From the NCBI GenBank assembly GCA_014904845.1, contig MU119341.1, forward strand, positions 79,819 through 143,818: 64,000 nt of DNA, in the 5' to 3' direction. Under the pieces are notes generated by a model, which was not told where the DNA came from, ran no database searches, and saw only the letters and a list, made by a program, of their open reading frames with translations. The DNA comes from Acephala macrosclerotiorum (lineage: Eukaryota; Ascomycota; Leotiomycetes; Helotiales; Mollisiaceae). Below, one piece after another: positions 22,402-32,746 of this stretch. Position numbers and translations under genes: made by a program. Numbering within the stretch: the stretch's first letter is position 1; the number at the start of each line of letters is the position of its first letter.

Positions 22402-24050
22402 ATGGCTGATGCTAATGAAGATTGTATGTATTGATTATCCTCATTCCTTGAGCTTGATGAGATATCTTCTGCGGCGCAAAGAGACGTCTCAGCTTGTGCA
22501 CATGACGAGATCGCATCGAACCTACTTCCCCTCACCTACTATAAGCCTCAAAGTTGACATGGTATTCCACAGGGTCCTCCAACTCCAACGAAGCCGTCGA
22601 AATCTCCCTCGTCATCCCAGACGTTGGCGCTCCTAAGACTCTCTATACCTTCCACCCCAGATTTACCTACTCAATATTCGGCGATGAGGAGACCATCTTT
22701 GGCTACAAGGGCCTAAAAGCGACCATCCGATACAATGCATCTGATATGCGCCCAAGTCTACAGATTACATACGACAAGAAGTTTAGGACAGTGGGAGAGA
22801 CGGAGCCGTTGGATGTGAAGGCTGTTCTTGAGCCATATCTACCAAAGACTGCTTTCGAGAAGAGTGCTGTCTTCGATGCAGCGATCAAGGATCCGATGTA
22901 CACGGGCTGGAGTCCGCCTGGAGAGCTGTGGAAGACGGTTCAGTCAGGTGGCCAAACATTTGAGGTCTGGAAGGGGAGCCTGGCAGATATGGCGATTCAA
23001 CAGATGATCAAACGGATACAACTACTAGTACCGTTGTTCATCGAGGGAGGAACATTTATTGAGCTGCAGGATCCGGAATGGTCACTGGAGAGATGGACGG
23101 TGTTCTTCTTGTACGAGAGGAAGAAGGATTTTGCGGAGGGAGTTTCACCATATCTCTTCATGGGATACTCAACGGTCTATCGATATTTCTACTACCAACC
23201 GATCACGTCCCCCAAACCTCGAGTGAAGAAGCAACGAATTTCACATGAGGCGAATCTCGACTTCAAGCTTCCTCTAAATAACATCACATTCAGCTCTCTA
23301 CCTTGTCGCTCTCGGATCTCCCAATTCGTCATTCTCCCACCATTCCAAGGCGGTGGTAATGGTTCTCGATTCTACAATGCCATCTTCGACTTCTACCTCC
23401 AGGAACCCCAGACCATCGAAATCACAGTTGAAGATCCAAATGAAGCTTTCGATGACCTGAGAGATCTGAACGACTTAGGTCGCTTACGCAGTCTACCAGA
23501 ATTCATGGCATTGAAAATCAACGACAACGTGAAGCCGAACAAGAAGGGGCCAGTACCAAACGATATCATGGATATGGACAAGCTGGAGACGATCCGAAGA
23601 AAGATTAAGATCGCGCCAAGACAGTTCTACAGAGTCGTCGAGATGCAGCTTCTCTCTCACATTCCTCTCGGTGTCAGACAATCACTGCTAGTCGAGCACG
23701 AGCATGAGCAGAAGGGGAAGGGTCTCAAGTCCAAGGCCAAGGAACACGAATATCATCTGTGGCAATTATGGGTCAAGAAGCGACTCTACAAGCATAACAA
23801 GGATATGATGCTACAGATTGAGAAGTCGGAAAGGATTGAGAAGTTGGAGCAGGCGGTCAGTGGAGTTGAGGCAGACTATGCTCGGTTGTTGAGGTCGTTT
23901 GATGCGAGGAAGGGGCCTGGCAGGAGGGTAAGTATTGCTTCCAATGGCGCTGGTCCATCGAATGGGCACGGGAAGAGAGCAAGTCCGGAGGATGACAATA
24001 CCGAGGACAGTGGTGAGCCGGTGGCGAAGAAAGTGAGGATCTCGGTGTGA
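22402..24050 (+). CDS. HAT1: Histone acetyltransferase type B catalytic subunit
   Basis: A 22-nt first exon (22402-22423, MADANED) and a large exon (22546-24050) are joined by a 122-nt intron (GTATGT...TATAAG), giving 508 residues. The acceptor choice is the one that keeps frame without a stop, so residues 8-12 are somewhat uncertain. The N-terminal domain has FHPRFTYSIFGDEETIFGY and SDMRPSLQITYD, and the GNAT core has LSLERWTVFFLYE-like and FMGYSTVYRYFYY strands. Acetyl-CoA motif A is ILPPFQGGGNGSRFYNAIF around residue 270. The C-terminal part is charged and coiled-coil-like, ending in a basic, nuclear-localisation-like tail (PVAKKVRISV). Known role: acetylates newly made histone H4 (K5/K12) with the Hat2/RbAp chaperone before chromatin deposition. 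Confidence 0.95.
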
Positions 24051-24611
24051 GATGGGAGGGTGAGAAGCACTGGGGGATTGTATGAATTTGTATGATTTGA
24101 TGATACTCGGGGAAGAAGTTGCATTTTATGAGAAGGGAGATCTGGCGGGAAATATCTCCGGTTTTCGAGGCTCCTTTCTGCAAAGCAGTTTGCAAAGCAG
24201 AGAGTCCTGAGCAGGGTTGAGCATTCTGAAGATCCCGCATTTGATGGGAGGATATATCACAGGCGTTTACTGCTGCGATTGTAGTGGGAGTTCACTTCTG
24301 AACTCGAATACGAATACGACGAATGAAAAACAATATTTCCAATAAAGACTGCATGTCAATGTCCATCCTGACTTCAATCTTTTCCACTCTGAAATTCCAC
24401 GACCGCAAAGAAGAAACCCACCGAGAGCGCTGTTCAACATTTGTCGGCTGATGCACGTGATCGGACTAAAAATAAGTGGGTCTCAAAATAATCCCAACGC
24501 AACGGCCAAATCAACATTTCCACGAAAGCGAAAGGCTCCGAGATCCACCTCGAGCTTCAATTCTTCTCTTCTTCGTTCTCCCTCTCCTCTTATTCCGTCA
24601 CCGCCACAACA
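24051..24611. other. Intergenic between HAT1 and PDA1
   Basis: It contains the HAT1 3' end and the PDA1 promoter/leader. The CT-rich stretch just before the ATG (about 24545-24600) is typical of highly expressed fungal genes. Nothing else is seen. Confidence 0.5.
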
Positions 24612-26055
24612 ATGTTCTCCAGAGCATTGAGGACCAGCCGTGCGGCTCCATTAAGGAGTTCAGCTTTCTCGAAAACTGCTCTTGTCAAGAGAACGGTCAC
24701 TACGGATGCTGCGAGCGCGCATGCTGATAAAGACAAAGTGCCCCAGGTAAGACAGCTCTTGTCCACGATGGCGATGATCTGGGTGTCTGCGGATACAATT
24801 GGACTCAATACAGAGTTGGATGCTTGCTGGAGAACCATTGCTGACGGTTTTGTTTACAGGAAGATGATGCGCCTTTCCAAGTCCACCTCTCCGATGAGAG
24901 CTTCGAGACCTACGAGCTCGACCCTCCCCCATACACACTCGATACTACAAAAAAGGAGTTGAAGCAGATGTACTACGACATGGTATCTGTCCGGTAAGCA
25001 AGCATACCCCCAATTGACCTCCGGCATATTCTTACAGTATCAACAGCCGCATGGAAATGGCAGCAGACAGACTCTACAAGGAGAAGAAGATCCGCGGTTT
25101 CTGCCATCTCTCCACCGGTCAAGAAGCCGTTGCCGTCGGTATCGAGCACTCTCTCACCAAGGAGGACGATGTCATCACCGCCTACCGATGCCACGGTTTC
25201 GCTCTGATGCGTGGTGCTACCGTCAAGTCCATCATCGGCGAGTTGTTGGGTCGCCGAGAGGGTATTGCTTATGGCAAGGGTGGTTCTATGCATATGTTTG
25301 CCAAGGGTTTCTATGGTGGAAATGGTATTGTCGGTGCTCAGGTTCCGGTTGGTGCTGGTTTGGCTTTTGCTCACCAGTATCTGGGAAAGAAGAATGCTTC
25401 CGTGGTGTTGTATGGTGATGGAGCTTCCAACCAAGGTCAAGTCTTTGAGGCTTTCAACATGGCCAAGCTCTGGAATCTCCCTGTCATGTTTGGATGTGAA
25501 AGTGGGTAATCCAATGGCAGATTCTGGTTCACGAACTGACGTTTTGCAGACAACAAGTATGGTATGGGTACCGCAGCAAACCGATCCTCCGCTCTCACCG
25601 ATTACTACAAGCGCGGTCAATATATTCCTGGTCTCAAGGTCAACGGAATGGACGTCCTTGCAGTCAAGGCAGCAGTCAAGTATGCCCGCGACTACACCAC
25701 CAACGGCCACGGCCCTCTCGTCCTCGAATACGTAACCTACAGATACGGTGGTCACTCTATGTCCGACCCCGGAACCACCTACCGTACCCGTGAAGAGATC
25801 CAACGCATGCGATCTACCCAAGATCCCATTGCCGGTCTCAAGCAGAAGCTGTTGGAGTGGAACATCACCACCGAGGAGGAGCTCAAGCAGATCGACAAGG
25901 ATGCTCGATCGGATGTCGATAAAGAGGTTGCGGAGGCAGAGCAGATGGCTTTCCCGGAACCCACACCGAAGATTCTTTTCGAGGATATCTATGTTAGAGG
26001 GTCGGAGCCACAGTTCATGAGAGGGCGAACGCCGGATGAGAACTACTACTACTAG
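24612..26055 (+). CDS. PDA1: Pyruvate dehydrogenase E1 component subunit alpha, mitochondrial
   Basis: Four exons (24612-24746, 24860-24993, 25047-25501, 25550-26055) give 409 residues. The N-terminus ([20 protein letters not shown]) is Arg/Ser-rich without acids, a mitochondrial presequence. The thiamine-diphosphate motif [20 protein letters not shown]...ENN spans exon 3/4: the intron splits the first Asn codon of the NN pair. The phosphorylation-loop sequence [20 protein letters not shown] is intact, so regulation by PDH kinase/phosphatase is expected. Other hallmarks are [17 protein letters not shown] and [14 protein letters not shown]. Role: decarboxylates pyruvate and transfers the acetyl group to E2 lipoyl in the pyruvate dehydrogenase complex. 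Codon use is biased to C-ending codons, fitting high expression. Stop is TAG. Confidence 0.97.
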
Positions 26056-28013
26056 AGGAGAGGATGGTAGTGGTAGTCTCTGATGTGTATGACAGGGAGA
26101 GGAATGGAGCTGTACAATACTTTGCAGATGAACGGGTGGATATGGGGGCAAGCAAGTTTGCTGCAATGACTTTTAGAATGCGATGCGAGCTTATACCCTG
26201 ATGCTTGGCTTCTCTTGTCGCGTTGTTAACACTTCTAAAACCTTATCTTTTACTAACATGGCGGCGTTGTTGTGTGGCTGCCATCCTTTTCCTAGCCAGT
26301 GCACGACATTGATACACTAGTCAAGTCGAGTGACACCAAATGCTTTCTATACCTTGTCTCGGATGTTAACTTTTCTTGGGTGGTATTCGGTTTCAACGAC
26401 TGGTTTGATGTTTTCAGATCGGATGTCAAGTGTTGCCCGCTGATGTCAAATGAGCTCTCACATGCACGCTTCGATGTCCGTAATCCAGTGGAAACCAAAT
26501 GCGGAACTTTCTGATGGAGAGTCATTGAAATGAATATGAACATTTGAAAGCCCGAAAGAGCAAGAAGACCTCGTCAAGTTACCTCGTGTTCTTACGCGAG
26601 GACGGCTTGAGAAACTTGACGAACTCGGATCTCGAGAACTAGGGGTAGATTTACTTGAGCTTTCTGGAAAGGTTTTGCAAAACTACCCGGCAAGCCATCC
26701 GGGATCCTGAGGGAAACCCCTCCCCGGAAGTCGAGGAGTGTTCGAAGGCTCTCTGGAGAACAGTTCGAGATCTCGCCGTATTTCCTCCCTGGAAATTTGA
26801 GAGCTACGAAGTGCAACAAAAGTATATCAGTGTTCCAAGTTTCGAGGGACATTATTGCCCCGACCGCCTGTACGAGATCTCCTCGGGAAGGTATTCGAGA
26901 TCTTAGAGACCTTGAAGAGCACTGCCCGGGATCTCGACAAGTGCTCGAGAACTCTTGGATTATGGTTCGAGAACCTTTTGCAAGTCTTGGGAAATCTTTA
27001 AAACTGCGACATGCAACAAAAGGTCGTCGATGTCCCAGCAGTCGGAGGACATTGAGCATCTAGACCTGTTCGAGATTTCCTAACGGAAGTAGTCGAGATC
27101 TCGAGAATAATTTTCCGGGAACTTGGGAGCCATCCAAGAACTCTCAAATCGAGAGCTCCTTGTATCCCCTCCCGGAACTTGGAAAATCACGACGTACAAC
27201 AAATCTGCCAATTTCTGAGGTTTTGGTGGGTATTCATGGTAAGGCGAGAATGCAATGTGTTGTGTCATCTCGCAGCTTCCTCTATAGTTCGTCGCACGCT
27301 TTCTCCCTCATATTTCCCTTGTGACTTCCTCTCATACTTTCCTCTCATACCTTCCTCAGTGTCTTCCCATAGCAACATCATGCCTTTCTTTCCTTCGTGG
27401 CGTTGGTCTTCAACTCAACAACATTCCAATAACAACTCCATCTCATTCGCATGCATCTCTAACATAAGTTCTTTGGCATCCCAACGCTTCTACCCAGAGC
27501 TCGGACGTCAAGGTATATTTTCGATCTCCATCTCTTTCTATCATCAAAAAGTTGCTGATCTCTATCCGCAGATTATCCGATACTCGATTTCTAAACTTCT
27601 CCAGCGTCAAGCCGAAGTTGACGATACCTCTTGCCTTCGCTCGCACAACTTCAACGCATGTTCTTCAACCGTCACAGTGTACTACCCAGCGCCTCTATCA
27701 TACGCCGAAGTTCGTACACCAAGGTCATTTGGCTTCGGGAATGGGATCACTCACTGATTCCAGCCCAGAATATTTCCGGTTCCTCAGTTCATCGACCTTG
27801 AAACCAAACCGGCTATCTGCCACCCTTGCAACCAACGCGCTCCTCGGCGTCTCGGGACTTCAGCAGAGATTACTTTGAAGTCTTAGAGGTATGTGTTTAC
27901 CTCTTTCTCAGACAACTGGAGGATGCTGATCTCATTTGCACTAGACAGCGATAGCTTGACAACCTGAAGCCACCTCGCTCCCCTAGAGACCTATTAGAAG
28001 ATCACAACATAAG
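26056..28013. other. Intergenic with a decayed tandem repeat; no firm gene
   Basis: The first 550 bp are unremarkable. From about 26610 to 27220 the sequence is built of degenerate repeats. From 27379 a frame starting MPFFPSWRWSS runs across a good-looking intron (GTATAT...CCGCAG, 27515-27572), but the spliced frame stops after eight more codons, so I do not call a gene. A spliced leader of the downstream gene is a reasonable alternative. Confidence 0.4.
26610..27220. repeat. Degenerate tandem repeat with about 190-bp period
   Basis: Matching landmarks recur: GGAAATTTGAGAGCTACGA/GTGCAACAAAAG at about 26790-26822, GGAAATCTTTAAAACTGCGA/ATGCAACAAAAG at about 26990-27021, and GGAAAATCACGA/CGTACAACAAAT at about 27180-27205. 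Each is followed by a GAGG-ACATT-like block and clusters of TCGAGA. Units differ substantially and no coding sense is seen. Confidence 0.55.
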
Positions 28014-28763
28014 ATGTCCATCCCAACAACATTCAAGGAATGGGTTAGCAGATTCAAGGACACGAAGTTTGGAAATGACATTGAGAAAATCCACATAGAA
28101 TTCGTGATAAAGGAATCTGAACTTCGGTCTCAGAAGTTAAAAAAGATGGAACAATCTACCACCCGCCGCGGTGCACTCGTTCAAGATAGCTATGTCGCAT
28201 TCGCCATGGATGGTACGCAAAGGATCCGAGATGCTGTTAAAGGAGCAATGAGGGATGTGGAATATCTTGATGTCAAGGATACTGAGAAGACTGGGGTTGG
28301 AAGAAAGTTGCTGGTGGCCTATGAGAAATGCCTTCAGGCGGAGTTGAAGCAAGTCCGTCAAGCGCGAGAGAAGAAGGACATTGAACGTCGAGCGGCTCAG
28401 AGAAGTGATGCATCTCAAGGAGAGGCTGCAGCCCAAGGCGATGGTGTAGCTCAAGACAATGGCGCATCTCCAAGCAATAGTGCGCCGCACAGAAATGCCG
28501 CATCCCAGGCAAGAAGCGGTACACCTGAAGGAGGCAGTGATACATCTCAAGGCAATAGAACATCTCACAATGGAAGTGGTGCGCCTGAAGGGGGAAGCGG
28601 TACCACTCAAGGTAATGGTGTATCTCAAGAAGGAAGCGGTGCCCCTGAAGGAGATAATGGTATGGCTCCAGGAAGTAGTACATCTAAAGAAAGAAGCAGT
28701 ACACCTGAGGAAGACAGTGGTAAAGCTCAGGGAAGTGGTCCTGAACTCGGTGGCGATGCTTGA
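28014..28763 (+). CDS. Hypothetical protein with coiled N-terminus and repeat tail
   Basis: A single exon encodes 249 residues. Residues 1-135 are charged and helical (SRFKDTKFGNDIEKIHIEF...; KQVRQAREKKDIERRAAQR), likely a coiled coil. From about residue 136 the chain is Gly/Ser/Gln/Asn-rich, and residues 167-246 form four copies of a 20-residue unit (consensus GSGAPEGGSGTTQGNGVSQE). No named domain is recognised and no signal peptide or membrane helix is seen. The opposite strand is also open over the repeat, a by-product of composition. It is convergent with the hydrolase gene downstream (163 bp apart). Tail length probably varies between strains. Whether the gene is expressed is unknown. 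Confidence 0.6.
   Translation: MSIPTTFKEWVSRFKDTKFGNDIEKIHIEFVIKESELRSQKLKKMEQSTTRRGALVQDSYVAFAMDGTQRIRDAVKGAMRDVEYLDVKDTEKTGVGRKLLVAYEKCLQAELKQVRQAREKKDIERRAAQRSDASQGEAAAQGDGVAQDNGASPSNSAPHRNAASQARSGTPEGGSDTSQGNRTSHNGSGAPEGGSGTTQGNGVSQEGSGAPEGDNGMAPGSSTSKERSSTPEEDSGKAQGSGPELGGDA
28512..28751 (+). repeat. Four 60-bp repeats encoding 20-residue units
   Basis: Units start at 28512, 28572, 28632 and 28692 in frame with the gene; each begins with codons for G/R-S-G/S-A/T-P-E. They are moderately diverged. Confidence 0.75.
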
Positions 28764-28926
28764 GCGACTGAATTTCTTTCTACTGCTCAGGGCAAGTTGG
28801 GAGCAGAGCACTTTAGGATGGTTTTTGTCCGTAGTCTTCTACCTTGAACACATCATTGTTTCATTTTCTCGCCTATTCTCCAGACGTACCTCCAAAGAAT
28901 TTGGAATATAGTCTACAATCCATCAT

Positions 28927-29879
28927 TCAACACTCCTCAATCTCAAAATGTCCGTTAAACCACCGAATACACTGATCCTCCGCCGCCGTAGCCTGCTTCG
29001 CCACCTCCTCAAACCTGATATCTGCCCGCACACAGAATCCATGACTACATTCCGGATACAATACGACCTCTCCCCTCTGTTCTGTAGGTTTTGACTCTAC
29101 TATGCCTTTGATCTTTTTTGCAACTTCGAGTGGGAGATGCGAATCCTGATCCCCGATAGCGAATGAGACTGGTATCTTCATCTTCTCGATATCACCTGGC
29201 ACTCTCAGCAAACTTGGATGTCCTGTGAACCCGGCATCGATGAGGAGTTTTCCATTCACACGAGTTGGGTCGGCAGCAAGGAGAGCAACGTGTTTTCCGC
29301 CCCAACAGAAACCTGCTGCTCCGATCGGAAGACCGCCTCCTTCGTTTTGGCGGAGGTTGGTAAGGAAGATTTTGATTTTGGGGTAGGTGGCGGAAATGCG
29401 GTTTACTGTGAGCCAGAATATCCAGAAAATAATCAAAGGTAAGCTAAGGCTGGATGTGTTTGTGAGTTCTGGACCTCTGGTAGGGTGAGTTTTTAGTTTG
29501 GAGGCGTACATTTTAGCATACCAGCTCCCGCTTTCACTAGTTCTGACTGATTCAAGCATCCATGCTGGCGCCGACCATCCTGGGGATACTTTAGTCTTGC
29601 TTCCAAGCTCAACAAAGCGTCTTGAGGAAGGGACTACGAACCTCTCATGAAGTCGGGAAGATAGACTCGATAATCTCCCTTGTCGGCATAGTGATCTGCC
29701 AAAAGTCGATTGTTGACGAATACCCAGCCAAGAGCATCGGGAATGATGACGATGATGGCTTTGATAGCTCGTCCGTCTGCAGGTTCACTCACGTACGTGT
29801 CTAAACCATGTACCTTAGTGACTGTACCGCGAGGTTGGCCCTCATGGATAGTGCCTTGCAAGCATTCTAGGCAAGACAT
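28927..29879 (-). CDS. Dienelactone hydrolase family protein
   Basis: Exons 29879-29642 and 29579-28927 give 296 residues; the intron starts GTTCGT, an uncommon donor, and ends CCCCAG in phase. MSCLECLQGTIHEG, VHGLDTYVSEP and KAIIVIIPDALGW are the usual N-terminus of fungal DLH (PF01738) proteins. The nucleophile elbow GFCWGGKH places Cys as nucleophile, with Asp in FAIGDQDSHLP and His in YPECSHGFCVR completing the triad. Family members open dienelactones in aromatic breakdown or act on esters of unknown identity; substrate cannot be told here. The middle insert (residues 100-135) is more hydrophobic than usual and slightly unlike relatives. The protein lacks a signal peptide and is probably cytosolic. 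Confidence 0.88.
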
Positions 29880-30376
29880 ATTAAATCTTGGGAGTATCCC
29901 AACTTATGGAAATTTCGAAGACAAGAGGAATGACAAGAAGATAGCAGAAAAGTTTGAAAATCAGTCCTGACTTCAATTAAAGGGAACAGTGATTGCAGTT
30001 CGTATAGGCGAGGCTGACGGTTACACTGCAAGGTAGGAAGGTGAGCTGACGGACGTCCGACGAAGCGAATAAGGGGGACGCAAATACGACGTGGGGTTGG
30101 CGTGGTGGTGAAGATAGTGGTTAAGCGAGGATATACCCAACAGTCGTAAATGCAGGCCAAGCTTTTTTCCGTGCTTTCGAGGTATATTTTCTCGTTGTAC
30201 ATACGCATGAATCATCGAAGCTAACCACCTGTCGTATTTCCTAGATTACAATGAATTGATATCAAGTCATCAAGCTCGTGCTGCAAACTACTGATCAGAT
30301 GAAATCGGTCGGCATTTAGGGAAACTTGCACAAAAATGTATTCCTTTTTCCATATAATCTGAAGTAAACACCTTTC
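29880..30376. other. Intergenic
   Basis: It contains the hydrolase promoter and the 3' end of the MOSC-reductase gene. Nothing coding is recognised. Confidence 0.5.
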
Positions 30377-32260
30377 TTATAGATCCAAAACAATCTTTCC
30401 AATACCTCTCGACACACAACTAAGCATGTACCCCTCCTTTTCATCGTCCAGTAATCCAGTCCCTCTGTGCTCAACTCTCCCACTTCGGACTCCTACCCTG
30501 CACGTCCCACAATTTCCAACCTCGCATGAACTTTCAACGTCAAATCCAGCATCTCGGAGTATATCTAGGAGAGTCTCCTCCTCTTTCACCTCTAAGGTCT
30601 TCTCTGATTTCTCGAGCTCGACTGAGAATGGATCTCCGGATGTCGATGCGGTGAATGCCTCGAAATGGACGTTCGACTGAGGGAGGTTGAGGGATGTTGC
30701 GGCCGATTTAACCGCCTCGAGGAGCCGTTCTGGTCCACATACGTAGATGTGCGTCCGGGAATCTGCTTTTCCTAGGACTTCTAGCACATTCAACCTCTGT
30801 CCTTTCGATCCATTTAGGACCTTGACATTGTTTCCGAAACTCTCCAGCTGACTTGAGAATGCGACATCCTCTGAAGAGCGTACTGCGTACAGTAACTTGT
30901 ACTTGATATTGCGCTGCTTCATGGAATATGCGCTGGCAAGAAAAGCTGTGATACCAATACCTCCTGCTATCAGAATATGGTTATCCGCATCTTCTTCCAG
31001 CGGGAAGTCCGATTTCATCTCGCTGAATGGTAGGACGTCCCCAACTTTGACTTTCTCATGCAGATATTTCGAACCTCCACGAGATTCTGGTTCTAGCGCT
31101 ATACCGAGCTCGAACCGATTGCTGTTCCCTCCAACCACCGAGTACGCTCGGACAAGCTTTCCATCTCCGCCTAGCTTGACACGAATGTGTGATCCTGGTT
31201 GAACTTTCGTACTTTGTTCACTTAAAGTGACTGCCTCGAAGACGAACGAGGATATCCTCGGCGTCTCTCTCTTCTTCTCGACCAGTCGACAAGGATTCCA
31301 TCTCAGCACATTCTCCTCTCCTCCAATCAACCTGTCGTTATCTTCCCTGAAGTACCCTCTTTGCAGCCTGCCTAGAAATATCTCTCTGGTCTCTTCTCCA
31401 AGCTCAGGCATGTAGGAAAGCTCCTTCATCACCTCCACATTCTTCCTGTCTTTATAGAGAAATTTCTGGATGCTGATGAGTGTCCATTGAGGATGCGGTC
31501 TTTCAATCAATACCATCTCATCACCAGCTTCGATGTACCCCTCTTTCAAAACTCGGTAATACCAGCCAGTCTTTCTGGCATCTTGACTACGCTTGCTCAT
31601 ATCTTTTACTTGGAAACGATGATTGAGTTTGAAACACGGTGCTCTGGGTTCAGAGACCTGGATCTGAACATCCTTCCCAAGCCGGTAAATATCGCCAATG
31701 CAAACATTCTCCTCGCTCATGCTCTCATTCTGTGTGACGATGTTCTCGCCGAATCCTCCTTTCACAAACAGATGCGCACTTTGAGGCAGCTCTTTTTGCC
31801 AAAAAGGATAATGCTGAGACGCATACTGCATGATTGCCTTTTCAGGACTTTGGTGGGGTATGAAAGCACGTTCATCGCCTTCGAGACCGATGGTGTTGAC
31901 TTTGACGGCTTGCGAGTGTGGTGTTTTGAAAATTCCGGATTGAGTTGAAAGCCCATAAAAGGGTTTGACCTTTCCGGTGCGGACTTGGAGGATTGTGTCA
32001 ACATATCGAGGAAGGGAGAGGGGATCTTGGCTCACTGACCACGAACCCATCGCGACGATCACTTTCTTGGTCAACCAATTGTACAGCGAGGAATAGAAGC
32101 TCTGGATTGATAGATGCTTGAAAGAGAAGTGAGATGTTTGCAGCTGGAAATTTGAAGGTTGAAGAGAAAACTTGGAGGATTGCAGCCTGGAGATATGGGA
32201 CCGACTTAGATGGGGTATTACAGGCAAAAGCTGTGGTGTGGGTGTAAAGTGTGTGTTCAT
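30377..32260 (-). CDS. MOSC domain / ferredoxin reductase / 2Fe-2S fusion protein
   Basis: One uninterrupted exon encodes 627 residues. A YiiM-like MOSC domain covers about residues 88-255 (GLEGDERAF, VKGGFGENIVTQ, and Cys209 in SEPRAPCFKLNHRF), followed by the helical 3-alpha segment (about 265-315). An FAD/NAD reductase of the phthalate-dioxygenase-reductase type follows (RAYSVVGG for flavin, ILIAGGIGITAFLA for NAD, YVCGPERLL). It ends in a plant-type 2Fe-2S domain with Cys579, Cys584, Cys587 and Cys617. Electrons would pass NAD(P)H to flavin to the iron-sulfur centre and on to a partner or to the MOSC site. The first 70 residues have no acidic residue and are Ser/Gln/His-rich, so mitochondrial import is possible; a second ATG at 32050 (MGSWSVSQDP) would give a cytosolic form. 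The physiological substrate is unknown. Confidence 0.9.
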   Translation of the reverse strand: MNTHFTPTPQLLPVIPHLSRSHISRLQSSKFSLQPSNFQLQTSHFSFKHLSIQSFYSSLYNWLTKKVIVAMGSWSVSQDPLSLPRYVDTILQVRTGKVKPFYGLSTQSGIFKTPHSQAVKVNTIGLEGDERAFIPHQSPEKAIMQYASQHYPFWQKELPQSAHLFVKGGFGENIVTQNESMSEENVCIGDIYRLGKDVQIQVSEPRAPCFKLNHRFQVKDMSKRSQDARKTGWYYRVLKEGYIEAGDEMVLIERPHPQWTLISIQKFLYKDRKNVEVMKELSYMPELGEETREIFLGRLQRGYFREDNDRLIGGEENVLRWNPCRLVEKKRETPRISSFVFEAVTLSEQSTKVQPGSHIRVKLGGDGKLVRAYSVVGGNSNRFELGIALEPESRGGSKYLHEKVKVGDVLPFSEMKSDFPLEEDADNHILIAGGIGITAFLASAYSMKQRNIKYKLLYAVRSSEDVAFSSQLESFGNNVKVLNGSKGQRLNVLEVLGKADSRTHIYVCGPERLLEAVKSAATSLNLPQSNVHFEAFTASTSGDPFSVELEKSEKTLEVKEEETLLDILRDAGFDVESSCEVGNCGTCRVGVRSGRVEHRGTGLLDDEKEGYMLSCVSRGIGKIVLDL

Positions 32261-32746
32261 GATGTCTTATTCCTGTCTAGCGGTGAGATGAGGATATATA
32301 TAACATTAAACACGTGACCACCCTAATATGGGGGGCACTTCGGCGCCTTCCGACTGACACTTACGAGACCCACAACTCTACCATCAACCATTTAGCATTT
32401 TGCCGTTGTGCGGTTATGAACTTAACCATATTATGATTCAAGTTTCCTCAACTGCTGTAACATTATGACTCGCAATGTCACTTAGCCGAAGCAAATCCAC
32501 GTTGTGTCCGGAGGACGCGGCAGGCAGACAGGCCGCAGACTTCTCCAATCGCCGCGAAAGCCTTCCAATATCAACAGTATACAGGTAGGTAAAGACCATC
32601 ATAACGGAATATAAGGCAAGAAAGACGGGGGGGATGGGTGTTCTGGAGACCTGCATCACCGGAGGGACTTCGAGTTTAGTTGAAATATATCCTTTGTTAA
32701 CGACTCTAATCCAATCTTATGCTCCTCTCTATCGACTTCATATGCC
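32261..32746. other. Intergenic
   Basis: It is the promoter side of the MOSC-reductase gene and the 3' side of the chitin-binding protein. No gene is recognised. A TATATATAAC stretch lies at about 32294. Confidence 0.5.

Noticed and set aside
24973..26166. 397-codon minus-strand frame opposite PDA1
   Set aside because: It is the antisense shadow of a highly biased coding sequence; PDA1 has all catalytic motifs on the plus strand.
27379..27878. A spliced gene starting MPFFPSWRWSS, or the overlapping frame at 27552-27878
   Set aside because: The plausible intron leads to a stop after eight codons in the phase it requires, and the longer frame downstream has no upstream ATG in compatible phase.
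28137..28811. Long minus-strand frame opposite the repeat-tailed gene
   Set aside because: Its Ser/Thr/Cys/Phe-rich translation mirrors the plus-strand repeats; the plus strand has the better start and a natural helical N-terminus.
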